From positions 1-64,000 of the forward strand of contig DATJQI010000078.1 of assembly GCA_035505915.1 (NCBI GenBank): 64,000 bases of DNA, in the 5' to 3' direction. Of the stretch, positions 53,186-63,088 are shown in pieces. The stretch's first letter is position 1. Every line of letters begins with the position of its first letter. A model generated the notes under the pieces. It worked only from the letters and a program-made list of their open reading frames with translations, made no database searches and was not told where the DNA came from. A program made the position numbers and the translations under genes. Source of the stretch: 40CM-2-70-7 sp035505915. Lineage in GTDB: Bacteria; Gemmatimonadota; Gemmatimonadetes; Gemmatimonadales; GWC2-71-9.

Positions 53186-54244
53186 GTGCCCGCGTTCCCT
53201 CGCGACCTCCCGGGCCTGCCCACCTGGGACGGCGTCGCGGAGCTCGCCCGCTGCTATCTCGATGACGCCCGCCGGGCCGCGCCCGGCCTCGGCGCCCATC
53301 CCGACCCCGACGCGCTCCACGATTTCCGGGTCGCCCTCCGCCGGCTCCGCGGTCTCCTGCGCGCCTACCGGGCGCCGATCGGCCCCCGGGTCCCCAAACG
53401 CCTGCGCCGCCGGCTGACCGCCCTGGCCGATTCGACCGGCGCCGGCCGGGACGCGGACGTGATGCTGGCCTGGATCGAGGACCAGCGGCCCCACCTGTCG
53501 CGGTCCGAGCGCGTCGGCGCCCGCTGGCTGGCGGAGCGGCTGACGGCGCGGCGGGACGCGGACCCCGAGTTCCGGAAGCTTCCGGCCCGCTTCGAGCGTC
53601 TCGATCGCCGGCTGCGGAAACGGCTGTCCGCGGACGCGCGCGCCCCGGACGCGCATCCCGGTCCGTCGTTCGCGAGCAGCACCGCGCGGCTGGTCACCGA
53701 CGCCGTCGTCTCCCTCACCGAGGCGCTCCGCGAGATCCACACGCCGGACGACGCCCGCGCGGCGCACCGCGCCCGGATCGCCTGCAAGCGGCTCCGCTAT
53801 CTCCTCGAGCCCGTCGCCGACGCGGCCGCCGGCGCCCCCGCCCTGATCGAGCGCCTGCGGTCCCTGCAGGAGGTCCTCGGCGAGTTCAACGAGTGTCAGG
53901 TGCTCCTGAACGAGATCGGGAGCGCCGTGGAGGCGTCGGGAGCCGCGCGGGCCCGGAGTGCGCACGACCTCCAGGTGGAGGGAAAGCCGCGCCCCCGGCA
54001 ACGGCGCGGGCGCGAGGATGCGGGGTTGCTCGCTCTGGCGCGCCGCGCCCGGGCGCGGCGCGACGACCTCTTCTTCACCCTGCAGCCGCAGTGGCTCGGT
54101 GAGCACGCGGCGGAGGTCATCCCGCTGGTCCGGGAAGGCGTCGCGACGCTCGCGGCCCGGCGTTCGGTGCCCTACCGCGCCGTCCGCCGTCCGCCCCGGT
54201 ATCGGGCCAAGGCTCCGGCGCCGGTGCCCGCCGCGGAGACTTAG
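53186..54244 (+). CDS. CHAD-domain protein
   Basis: 352 residues from GTG 53186. Two CHAD repeats of basic four-helix type: DALHDFRVALRRLRGLLRAYR and AAHRARIACKRLRYLLEPVADA, with the conserved His and Arg/Lys rows, and many RR pairs. CHAD domains bind polyphosphate granules in several bacteria, matching its place after ppx and ppk. No CYTH (triphosphatase) partner domain is fused. The stop TAG overlaps the stop of the convergent gene (TTAG at 54241-54244). Confidence 0.93.
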   Translation: MPAFPRDLPGLPTWDGVAELARCYLDDARRAAPGLGAHPDPDALHDFRVALRRLRGLLRAYRAPIGPRVPKRLRRRLTALADSTGAGRDADVMLAWIEDQRPHLSRSERVGARWLAERLTARRDADPEFRKLPARFERLDRRLRKRLSADARAPDAHPGPSFASSTARLVTDAVVSLTEALREIHTPDDARAAHRARIACKRLRYLLEPVADAAAGAPALIERLRSLQEVLGEFNECQVLLNEIGSAVEASGAARARSAHDLQVEGKPRPRQRRGREDAGLLALARRARARRDDLFFTLQPQWLGEHAAEVIPLVREGVATLAARRSVPYRAVRRPPRYRAKAPAPVPAAET

Positions 54245-55122
54245 GCCGGCGGGGAGTCCGCGGCGGCCCGGCGGGCGCGGGCGCCGTCCAGCAGTCCGCC
54301 CGGCAGGCTTTCCCGCAGGAGCAGCACCGCGCCGACCAGCGCTCCCACCACCAGCGAATAGGCCCGCCACGCCACGAGGAGAATCGCGAGGGCACCGGGG
54401 GGCACCCGTCCGTCGAACCCCACCACGAAGCCCAGGTCCACCGCGCCGGCGCCCGCCGGAATCGGGGCCAGAAGCAGCCCGGAGGTAAGGGCGAACGATG
54501 CGACCGCCAGGTCGCCGAAGCCCAACCCCGGGACGCGCGCCAGGAGCACCGGCAGGATGGCGCCCCGGGCGACGAGACTCAGCACCGACAGCGAGACCAC
54601 ACCGGCCATGACCCGGGGAGGCTGCGAGCGCATCCGGCGCCAGCTCTCGCGGAGGCAGGCCGCGACCCGCACAGCGGTCCGCGGCCACAGGCGCCGCACG
54701 AGCAGGATGCTCACCGCCACGAGGAGCAGCGTGACGCCGAGCCCGCCCCACGCGGCCGGCGAGCGGGAGAGGCGGGTCACCGCGGGGATGAGGCCGGGCG
54801 CGCGGGCCGCGAGACTCACCGAGATCGCGATGGCCCCCACCACGAACACGAGCGCGTCGCTCACCAGCTCCGAGCCGAAAGCCGCGATGGTCGCCGCGGG
54901 ACTCGAGCCCGCGCGCGTGAATCCGAAGTAGCGGAGCGGCTCGCCGCCGACGCGGGCCGGCGTCACGGCCGCCATCGCGTCCCCGCACGTATTGATGATC
55001 ACGGCCCGCCGGAACGAGACGGGCAGGAGCAGGCGGCTGCGGAGCGCGCGCGCGGCGACGTCCACCCCGCAGAGGAGCAGCGCCGCGACGTGCTGGTCCA
55101 ACCCCAGCGGGAGGGCGTCCAT
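54241..55122 (-). CDS. UPF0104 / LPG-synthase-TM family membrane protein
   Basis: 293 residues from ATG 55122 (TGATG overlap with the upstream stop). About seven to eight helices; family landmarks INTCGDAMAAVTPARVGGEPLRYFGF, GSELVSDALVF, FALTSGLLLAPIPAGAGAVDLGFV and LLVAWRAYSLVVGALVGAVLLL. Homologous to the flippase-like domain of MprF. Without the synthase domain, such proteins are thought to move lipid-linked compounds across the membrane. Final gene of the surface-sugar operon; could flip a glycolipid. Confidence 0.85.
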   Translation of the reverse strand: MDALPLGLDQHVAALLLCGVDVAARALRSRLLLPVSFRRAVIINTCGDAMAAVTPARVGGEPLRYFGFTRAGSSPAATIAAFGSELVSDALVFVVGAIAISVSLAARAPGLIPAVTRLSRSPAAWGGLGVTLLLVAVSILLVRRLWPRTAVRVAACLRESWRRMRSQPPRVMAGVVSLSVLSLVARGAILPVLLARVPGLGFGDLAVASFALTSGLLLAPIPAGAGAVDLGFVVGFDGRVPPGALAILLVAWRAYSLVVGALVGAVLLLRESLPGGLLDGARARRAAADSPPA

Positions 55123-56060
55123 CAGGCCGCCCGCGCCCGCGGCACGGGAGTCCGGCGCGTCACCGGCCACGGCACCACGGCGCCGCCCGCCGCGGGCAGG
55201 ACCAGCGGCACCACCCATCCCTGGAGGCCGACCGCCAGGAGCAGGCCCGCGAGCGAGTCGACGGCGAAATGGTTCTGTGTGTACACGGTCGCCCCCAGGA
55301 CGCCGAGTGTGATCGTCGTGGCCGCCAGGCCGAGGCGGCGGTGGCCCGTCCGCCACAGGATCCACGTCAGGGTCACCGATCCCGCGACGTGCGAGCTCGG
55401 GAAGGCCGTGCCGAGCGAGTCCCCGGAGTCCTGGATCAGGTGATTGAGATGGAACACCAGGCCGCGGCGCACGCTCTCGGGGAATACCACGTGCAGCACG
55501 TCCGGGCCCGTGGTGGGACAGAGCGCGTAGACCGCGAAGCAGGCCAGGTAGGCCACGGCGATCCGGAGCGTCCCCTCCCGCCGCACCCGCCCCGGCCCGA
55601 AGGCGACCAGGATGGGCACGAGCAGCAGCAGCGGGTAGTACGAGAAATAGAAGAGGTGCATCATCTCGCTGAAGACCCGCCCCGGCATCGCGGCCAGCCA
55701 GAGGGCGTTCAGGTGCACGCCGAACAGGTGCTGGTCGAGCCACACCAGCGCGCGGTCATAGGGCGCGTTGCTCAGGAAACGGCCGTGAACGTCCAGCTCC
55801 CGCCAGAACGCGCAGATCCAGGCCAGCGGGTACAGGTCGTACACCCGCCGCAGCCAGCGCTGATCGGGCGCCGGAGCCCGGGCGAGCAGCCAAGGAACGC
55901 CGAGGGCGATGCCGTGCACCACCACCAGCCAGCGCGCCGTCTCGTATTGGGGAACGAGAGGCGCCCAGCGCCCGATCAGCAGGAGGTTGTACGCCGCCAG
56001 AATCCAGTCGACCGCCCGAGGATGCAGGGAGCGCGGCCGGATCCGGGCGGCGGTCGTCAT
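55122..56060 (-). CDS. PAP2-superfamily membrane protein, inositolphosphorylceramide-synthase-like
   Basis: 312 residues. Six or so helices. Motifs: RVFSEMMHLFYFSYYPLLLLVP, CPTTGPD, TAFPSSHVAGSVTL and TVYTQNHFAVDSLAGL, the C2 and C3 active-site boxes of the PAP2_3 group that includes Aur1-type transferases. The SSH and NHFAVD histidines and Asp are intact. May transfer or remove a phosphorylated head group. ATG 56060 forms ATGA with the hydroxylase stop. Confidence 0.85.
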   Translation of the reverse strand: MTTAARIRPRSLHPRAVDWILAAYNLLLIGRWAPLVPQYETARWLVVVHGIALGVPWLLARAPAPDQRWLRRVYDLYPLAWICAFWRELDVHGRFLSNAPYDRALVWLDQHLFGVHLNALWLAAMPGRVFSEMMHLFYFSYYPLLLLVPILVAFGPGRVRREGTLRIAVAYLACFAVYALCPTTGPDVLHVVFPESVRRGLVFHLNHLIQDSGDSLGTAFPSSHVAGSVTLTWILWRTGHRRLGLAATTITLGVLGATVYTQNHFAVDSLAGLLLAVGLQGWVVPLVLPAAGGAVVPWPVTRRTPVPRARAA

Positions 56061-56842
56061 CGGGAAGACGTGAACGGGTACGTGTGCTGGACGAAGTACG
56101 CGGCCGGAAAATCCTCGGGATACTCGCGATCGGACAGGCCGAACGCGGCCGCCTTCTTCCGGGCCGGGTCCGGAAAGTAGGCCGTGCCGAAGAGCCAATC
56201 CCAGAACGCGAACTTGGTCGAGAAGTTCTTGTCGTAGGCCTCGGGGTCCACCGCGTGGTGCCAGCGGTGCATCTCGGGTCCGTTGACGACGTACTGCAGA
56301 CGGCCGAGACGGACGTCCAGGTTCGAGTGGATGAACATTCCCCAGACGGCGCCGATGGCCCCCTTCAGCACCGCCACCGCGGGGGCCGCGCCCAGCAGGA
56401 CGATCGGCGCGAACTCCACCGTCTGATTGATCAGGATCTCGAGCGAGTGCGACCGGACGCCCGACAGCCAGTCCACGTCCCGCACCGAGTGGTGCGCCTC
56501 GTGCAGGCGCCACAGCCAGGGCGTGCGGTGCTGCAGCCGGTGGAAGAGATAGATGTACAGGTCGTGAGTGACGACGAAGAAGGCGAGCTGCGCCAGGAGG
56601 GGCCACCCCGACACCAGGTGGAGCCGCGACAGCCCGGTCCGCCCGTCGAGGAACGTGATGAGCCGGCCGATCACGAGCCCCAGGACATAGCTCTGGACGA
56701 AGCCGTAGAGCAGAAGATCGTTCCAGAATCCGGCGCGGACGAGGTGCTGGCCGGCGTTGTACGGGAAACGCCGCTCGAGCACCGAGAAGGCGATCCCCGC
56801 CCCCACCACCGCCGCCAGGGTCCAGAGCTCGATCGCGTGCAT
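56057..56842 (-). CDS. Fatty acid hydroxylase / sterol desaturase superfamily protein
   Basis: 261 residues. Membrane di-iron oxygenase with the eight-His pattern: HDLYIYLFHRLQH, LHEAHHSVRD, and GPEMHRWHHA, plus FIHSNL. Four helices. Members hydroxylate or desaturate acyl, ceramide or alkylglycerol chains with O2. One-base overlap (TGATG) with the KdsC-NeuB stop. In a sugar operon it probably modifies the lipid that carries the glycan (inference). Confidence 0.9.
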   Translation of the reverse strand: MHAIELWTLAAVVGAGIAFSVLERRFPYNAGQHLVRAGFWNDLLLYGFVQSYVLGLVIGRLITFLDGRTGLSRLHLVSGWPLLAQLAFFVVTHDLYIYLFHRLQHRTPWLWRLHEAHHSVRDVDWLSGVRSHSLEILINQTVEFAPIVLLGAAPAVAVLKGAIGAVWGMFIHSNLDVRLGRLQYVVNGPEMHRWHHAVDPEAYDKNFSTKFAFWDWLFGTAYFPDPARKKAAAFGLSDREYPEDFPAAYFVQHTYPFTSSR

Positions 56843-58314
56843 CACCCCACCCGGACGTCCGCCGCGGGCCGGACCGGCGTACCGCGCAGCCGGCGCAGCG
56901 CGCCCATCTCGCTCTCGTACACCCGCTTCACGCCGTCCCCCACGGACTCCTCGATGGCGCGGATGTCCCGCACCAGGCGCATGAACCCGCCGATTTCCAC
57001 CGACGCCGCCTGATCGGATCCCCACAGCGAGCGGTCGAGCGTGATGTGCCGCTCCACGAAGCACGCCCCCATCGCCACGGCGGCGTAGGTCGTGGCGAGG
57101 CCGGTTTCGTGTCCCGAGTACCCGATGGGCACACCCGGGAACCGGGCCGCGAGCGTGTCGATCATCCGGAGATTGAGCTCCCGGGGCTGGCACGGATACG
57201 TCGACGTCGCGTGGGCCAGGAGCAGCCGGTCCCGCCCCACCACGTCGACCGCGGCGTCGATCTCATCCAGCGTCGACATCCCGGTGGACAGCATCAGCGG
57301 CTTGCCCGTGCTCTTCAGGCGCCGGAGCAGCTCGTGGTTGGTGAGCGTGGCGGAGGCGACCTTGAAGAACGGCGGGTCGAACGCGGCGATGAACTCGACC
57401 GCCTGCTCGTCCCAGCAGGACGCGGTCCAGGCGATCCCCCGGTCCCGGCAGTGGCGGTCCAGCTCCGCGTACTGCGAGAAGTTGAACTCCACTTTCTTCC
57501 GGTACTCGAGATAGGTGATCCGGCCCCAAGGCGTGTCTCGCTGCATGTCCCGCTGCTCGGGCGGCACGCACAGCTCGGGGGTGCGCTTCTGGAACTTGAC
57601 CGCGTCGCACCCGGCGGCGACGGCCCCGTCGATGAGCTTCTTGGCGAGCTCCAGCGACCCGTTGTGGTTGATCCCGATTTCGGCGAGCACGTAGACCGGC
57701 TCTCCGTCGCCGATGGCGCGGTGTCCCACGGTCACCCAGCGCCGAGGCGGGGCCGGAACCAGCCGGATCGACGGCGGATCGGCCGGAACCGACCCGTCCG
57801 CGCCCGCGCTCCGCGCGGCGAGGACCGCCTCGGCGACGTCGCGGAAGGCGCCGCGCCCGCCCCCCCGCCGGGTCACGTAGTGCACCGCCTGCCGCACCGA
57901 CGGCTCGGCGTTCGCCGGCGCGGCGGAGAACCCCACCGCCTGCAGGACGTCCAGGTCGTTGACGTCGTCCCCGATGAACCCGATTTCGTCGAGCGTCAGG
58001 CCGCGGCGGGCCGCGATCTCCTCGACCACCGACCGCTTGTCGACCGCGCCCTGATGCAGCTCGGTGAGGCCCAGCTTCCGGGCCCGCTGGGCCACGATGG
58101 GCGAGCTCTCCCGGGTGACGATGCCGGTCTCGATCCCGGCATCGCGGAGACGGGCCACGCCCATCCCGTCGCGGCGGGAGAACCGGAGCAGGCCCTCGCC
58201 GTCCGGCGTGCAATAGACGGAGCCGTCGGTCAGGACGCCGTCGCAGTCGGTGAGCAGGAGGCGCACCGCGGCGGCGCGCGCCGTGAGTGTCACATCGAGC
58301 GGCAGAGCGGTCAT
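56842..58314 (-). CDS. KdsC-like phosphatase fused to NeuB-like nonulosonate synthase
   Basis: 490 residues from ATG 58314 with GAGGG upstream. Residues 1-175: HAD phosphatase of the KDO-8-P phosphatase group, with D23 and D25 in LLTDCDGVLTDG, IVTRESSPIVA, GFIGDDVNDL and PANAEPSVRQAVHYVTRRGGGRGAFRD. Residues about 195-475: NeuB barrel, VYVLAEIGINHNGSLELAKKLI, DAVKFQKRTPE, FFKVASATLTNH, LSTGMSTLDEIDAAV, PIGYSGHETGL and SDQAASVEIGGFMRLV. The C-terminal SAF (antifreeze-like) domain is absent. NeuB enzymes join phosphoenolpyruvate to an aldose to make a nonulosonic acid-9-phosphate or free acid; the fused phosphatase would remove the phosphate. Which sugar is made is not decidable. Confidence 0.92.
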   Translation of the reverse strand: MTALPLDVTLTARAAAVRLLLTDCDGVLTDGSVYCTPDGEGLLRFSRRDGMGVARLRDAGIETGIVTRESSPIVAQRARKLGLTELHQGAVDKRSVVEEIAARRGLTLDEIGFIGDDVNDLDVLQAVGFSAAPANAEPSVRQAVHYVTRRGGGRGAFRDVAEAVLAARSAGADGSVPADPPSIRLVPAPPRRWVTVGHRAIGDGEPVYVLAEIGINHNGSLELAKKLIDGAVAAGCDAVKFQKRTPELCVPPEQRDMQRDTPWGRITYLEYRKKVEFNFSQYAELDRHCRDRGIAWTASCWDEQAVEFIAAFDPPFFKVASATLTNHELLRRLKSTGKPLMLSTGMSTLDEIDAAVDVVGRDRLLLAHATSTYPCQPRELNLRMIDTLAARFPGVPIGYSGHETGLATTYAAVAMGACFVERHITLDRSLWGSDQAASVEIGGFMRLVRDIRAIEESVGDGVKRVYESEMGALRRLRGTPVRPAADVRVG

Positions 58315-58325
58315 CGTCCGGTCCC

Positions 58326-60489
<2,164 letters not shown>

Positions 60490-60497
<8 letters not shown>

Positions 60498-61425
60498 GAG
60501 CGGGGACCAGGTGGCGTCGAGTGAGTGCCGAAGCGACGCGCGTGGCGATCGCCTCGGCGGTGAATCCGGCGTCGGCGAGGACGTCGGGGAGCAGCGCGGG
60601 CGTGAACCAGCGGTCTCCGCAATTGACGGCCAGGACGCGCGCGGGCGCGCCGGCGCGGACGAGCGTGTCGGCCACGGCGGTGTAGAGCCCGCCGGTCTCG
60701 AAGTGGTCTTCGATGGTGACGAGGAGCGCCGCCCGGCGGGCGGCGTCCAGCACCGCCTGCTGGTCGAGCGGTTTCACGGTCCGGATGTTCACCACCCGGA
60801 CGCCGCAGCCGTCGGCGCGCAGGAGCGCGGCCGCTTCCCAGGCCTCGCGGAAGAGCGCGCCGGACACGAGCAACGCGACGTCGTCGCGCGGGCCGGCCCG
60901 GAAGACTTCGGCCCGCCCGATCTCGAAGGGCCGGTGCTCGGTCACCGCCGGACGGTCGCAGTAGCGGACGTACCAGGGATTGGGGTCGGCCAGCACCGCC
61001 GGGAGTCCGGCCACCAGGTCCGGCAAATCGGCGGGGCAGAAGACCCGCATCGGGGGAATGCCCCGCATCAGGGCCACATCCTCGAGGGCCTGGTGCGTGG
61101 GGCCGTTGGCCTCGGACAGGACGCCGGGGACCGCCCCCACCAGCTTCACGGGAAGGCCCGGGATCCCGACGTCGGTCCGGATGAACTCGAACGCCCGCAT
61201 GGTGAGGAACGTGGCCAGCGCGTGCACCACGGGGATCCGCCCGCGCAAGGCGAGTCCCGCCGCCATCCCGATCATGGTCTGCTCGGTGATGCCGGTGTCG
61301 AGAAAGCGGGGACCCAGCTGGGCCGGGAGGCCCCGGATGGCGGCCCGGTTCTCCGCCGTCAGCACCAGGACGCGGGAGTCGCGGCGGGCCAGGTCGAGGA
61401 GGGCGTGCTCGTAGGTCTGGGTCAT
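60490..61425 (-). CDS. Transketolase, C-terminal subunit
   Basis: 311 residues. Pyrimidine-binding and C-terminal domains of transketolase: VLTAENRAAIRGLP, FLDTGITEQTMIGMAAGLAL (conserved Glu that activates ThDP), HALATFLTMRAFEFIRTD, GPTHQALEDVALMRGIPPM, WYVRYCDRP. Pairs with the gene just upstream (ATGA overlap) to form a split enzyme as in several anaerobes and in polysaccharide clusters. Transfers a two-carbon unit between sugars, giving a new chain length for the nonulosonate pathway. Confidence 0.93.
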
Positions 61426-62279
61426 CGGACCATCAGGGGCTCGCTCTCGAGCTCGGCGGCGGCGACGCCCTCGAGCTCGCGCAGGAGCGCCGTGACCTCC
61501 GCGGGGGACAGGCGGCAGAACCACCGGTCGGCGCGCGCTTCGATGCTGGGGAGCCCGCAGCCGCGGACGGTGCGCGCGATGATCACGCTGGGACCGCCGC
61601 CGGCGAACGGGAGGTCGGAGAACGCGCGGTCGATCTCGTCGAAGTCGTGTCCGTCCACGGTGCGCACCGCGCAGCCGAACGCGGCGAACTTGTCGGTGAG
61701 CGGCTCGAGCGGGATCAGCTCTTCGGTCCGCACGTTGGCCTGAAAGCCGTTCCGGTCCACCAGCAGCGTGAGGTTGGTCAGCCCCTGCGCCCGGGCTACG
61801 AGAAGCCCTTCCCAGATGGATCCCTCGTCCAGCTCGCCGTCCCCCAGGAGCACCACCACCCGGCTGCGGCCGTGCGAGAGCCGGACGTCGTAGGCGATGC
61901 CCATCCCCACTGAGAGCAGATGCCCCAGCGACCCCGAGTGGAACTCGACGCCCGGGATGGCCCGGTTGGGGTGCCAGTAGAGGTGATCGCGCGGCGACAG
62001 GTGATTGGCGAGGCGCTGACGGGAGATGAAATCCAGCTCGGCCAGCGTGCCGTACAGGGCGGGCACGTCGTGACCCTTGGAGAGCAGGAGGTAGTCGCGC
62101 TCGCGGTCATCGAGCCGACGCGGGTCCACCCGCAGGAAGTGACGGTAGAGATAGACCACCAGGTCCGCGCAGGAGAGGGACGCGCCGAGGAAGCAGCCCC
62201 CGCCCCCGGCCATCCGGACGGCGTGGCGCCGGACCTCCCGGGCGATGGCCTGAAGCTCCCGGCGCTGGGCGTCGTTCAC
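61422..62279 (-). CDS. Transketolase, N-terminal subunit
   Basis: 285 residues from GTG 62279. Thiamine-diphosphate binding half: SCADLVVYLYRHF, LLLSKGHDVPALY, HSGSLGHLLSVGMGIA, GDGELDEGSIWEGLL with Asn in LVDRNGFQAN (ThDP-Mg motif GDG...N). A usual N-subunit length. Coupled on both sides. Core metabolic transketolase is elsewhere or absent; the location argues for a specialised sugar-forming role. Confidence 0.93.
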   Translation of the reverse strand: MNDAQRRELQAIAREVRRHAVRMAGGGGCFLGASLSCADLVVYLYRHFLRVDPRRLDDRERDYLLLSKGHDVPALYGTLAELDFISRQRLANHLSPRDHLYWHPNRAIPGVEFHSGSLGHLLSVGMGIAYDVRLSHGRSRVVVLLGDGELDEGSIWEGLLVARAQGLTNLTLLVDRNGFQANVRTEELIPLEPLTDKFAAFGCAVRTVDGHDFDEIDRAFSDLPFAGGGPSVIIARTVRGCGLPSIEARADRWFCRLSPAEVTALLRELEGVAAAELESEPLMVR

Positions 62280-63088
62280 AGGGCCACCGCCAGCGCGCCG
62301 GCCGGGCCGTACAGGCCGGGCAGCTCTTCCAGGTGGTGCTGGTACCAGGATACGCCGCGGTGCCGGTCGTTCAGGGCCATCACGTCCGGGTTGAGGTCGA
62401 GGAACCGCCGGATGTCCCGGACCGTGTACCGGGGCCGGACATCGGCCAGCGCCGCGTCGACCCGCCGGATCACCTCGTAGTCCTCGACGAAGTCGAGGAC
62501 CACCCGGTGACTCCGCGCGCAGTGCTCCCCGGTCTCCCAGGTCACGTTGCCGATCCGGAAGCGGTCGGGCTGGGTCCAGAGGAACGGCGTGGTGTGCTCG
62601 CGCTCGAACGGGCGCCGGGCCTCTTCCCACGCCGTGGCGAGGGCATCGATGCCCATCACCTCGACGTCGAACCCGTCCGGGTAGGTGGCCGGGTGGAGAT
62701 TCGACACGTAGTCGAGCGCGTGCGCGTGGGCCAGGTAGTAGGAGAGCACGCGGTCGATCACCGCCGGGTCGATCAGGGGACAGTCGGACGGAATCTTCAC
62801 GACGTGGCGCGCGCCCAGCGCCCGGGCCACCGCGTAGTGGCGGTCGAGCAGGTCGGTCGGGTGGCCCTGAAAGCAGGGCACGCCGGCCCGGCCGGCCAGC
62901 GCGACGATCTCTTCGTCCGCGGGCTCGGTCGTGGTGGCCACCACCACGGTTCCGGCCAGGCGGGCGGCGGTCACGCGCTCGAGCATCCGCTCCAGCACCG
63001 TGCTCCGCCCCAGCGGGAGCAGCACCTTCCCGGGCAGCCGGGTGGAGCCGGTGCGCGCCTGGATGACGGTGACGACGTCGCCGCTCAC
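62276..63088 (-). CDS. SpsF-like cytidylyltransferase
   Basis: 270 residues from GTG 63088 (GTGA with upstream stop). Nucleotidyltransferase: VIQARTGSTRLPGKVLLPL, VVATTTEPADEEIV, GHPTDLLDRHYAVA, HVVKIPSDCPLIDP. It is the SpsF / CMP-KDO-synthetase-like group that activates acidic sugars as CMP derivatives. Fits the NeuB-type product downstream as the activating step. Extra C-terminal half (RYTVRDIRRFLDLNPDVMAL) is usual in the group. Confidence 0.9.
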   Translation of the reverse strand: MSGDVVTVIQARTGSTRLPGKVLLPLGRSTVLERMLERVTAARLAGTVVVATTTEPADEEIVALAGRAGVPCFQGHPTDLLDRHYAVARALGARHVVKIPSDCPLIDPAVIDRVLSYYLAHAHALDYVSNLHPATYPDGFDVEVMGIDALATAWEEARRPFEREHTTPFLWTQPDRFRIGNVTWETGEHCARSHRVVLDFVEDYEVIRRVDAALADVRPRYTVRDIRRFLDLNPDVMALNDRHRGVSWYQHHLEELPGLYGPAGALAVAL

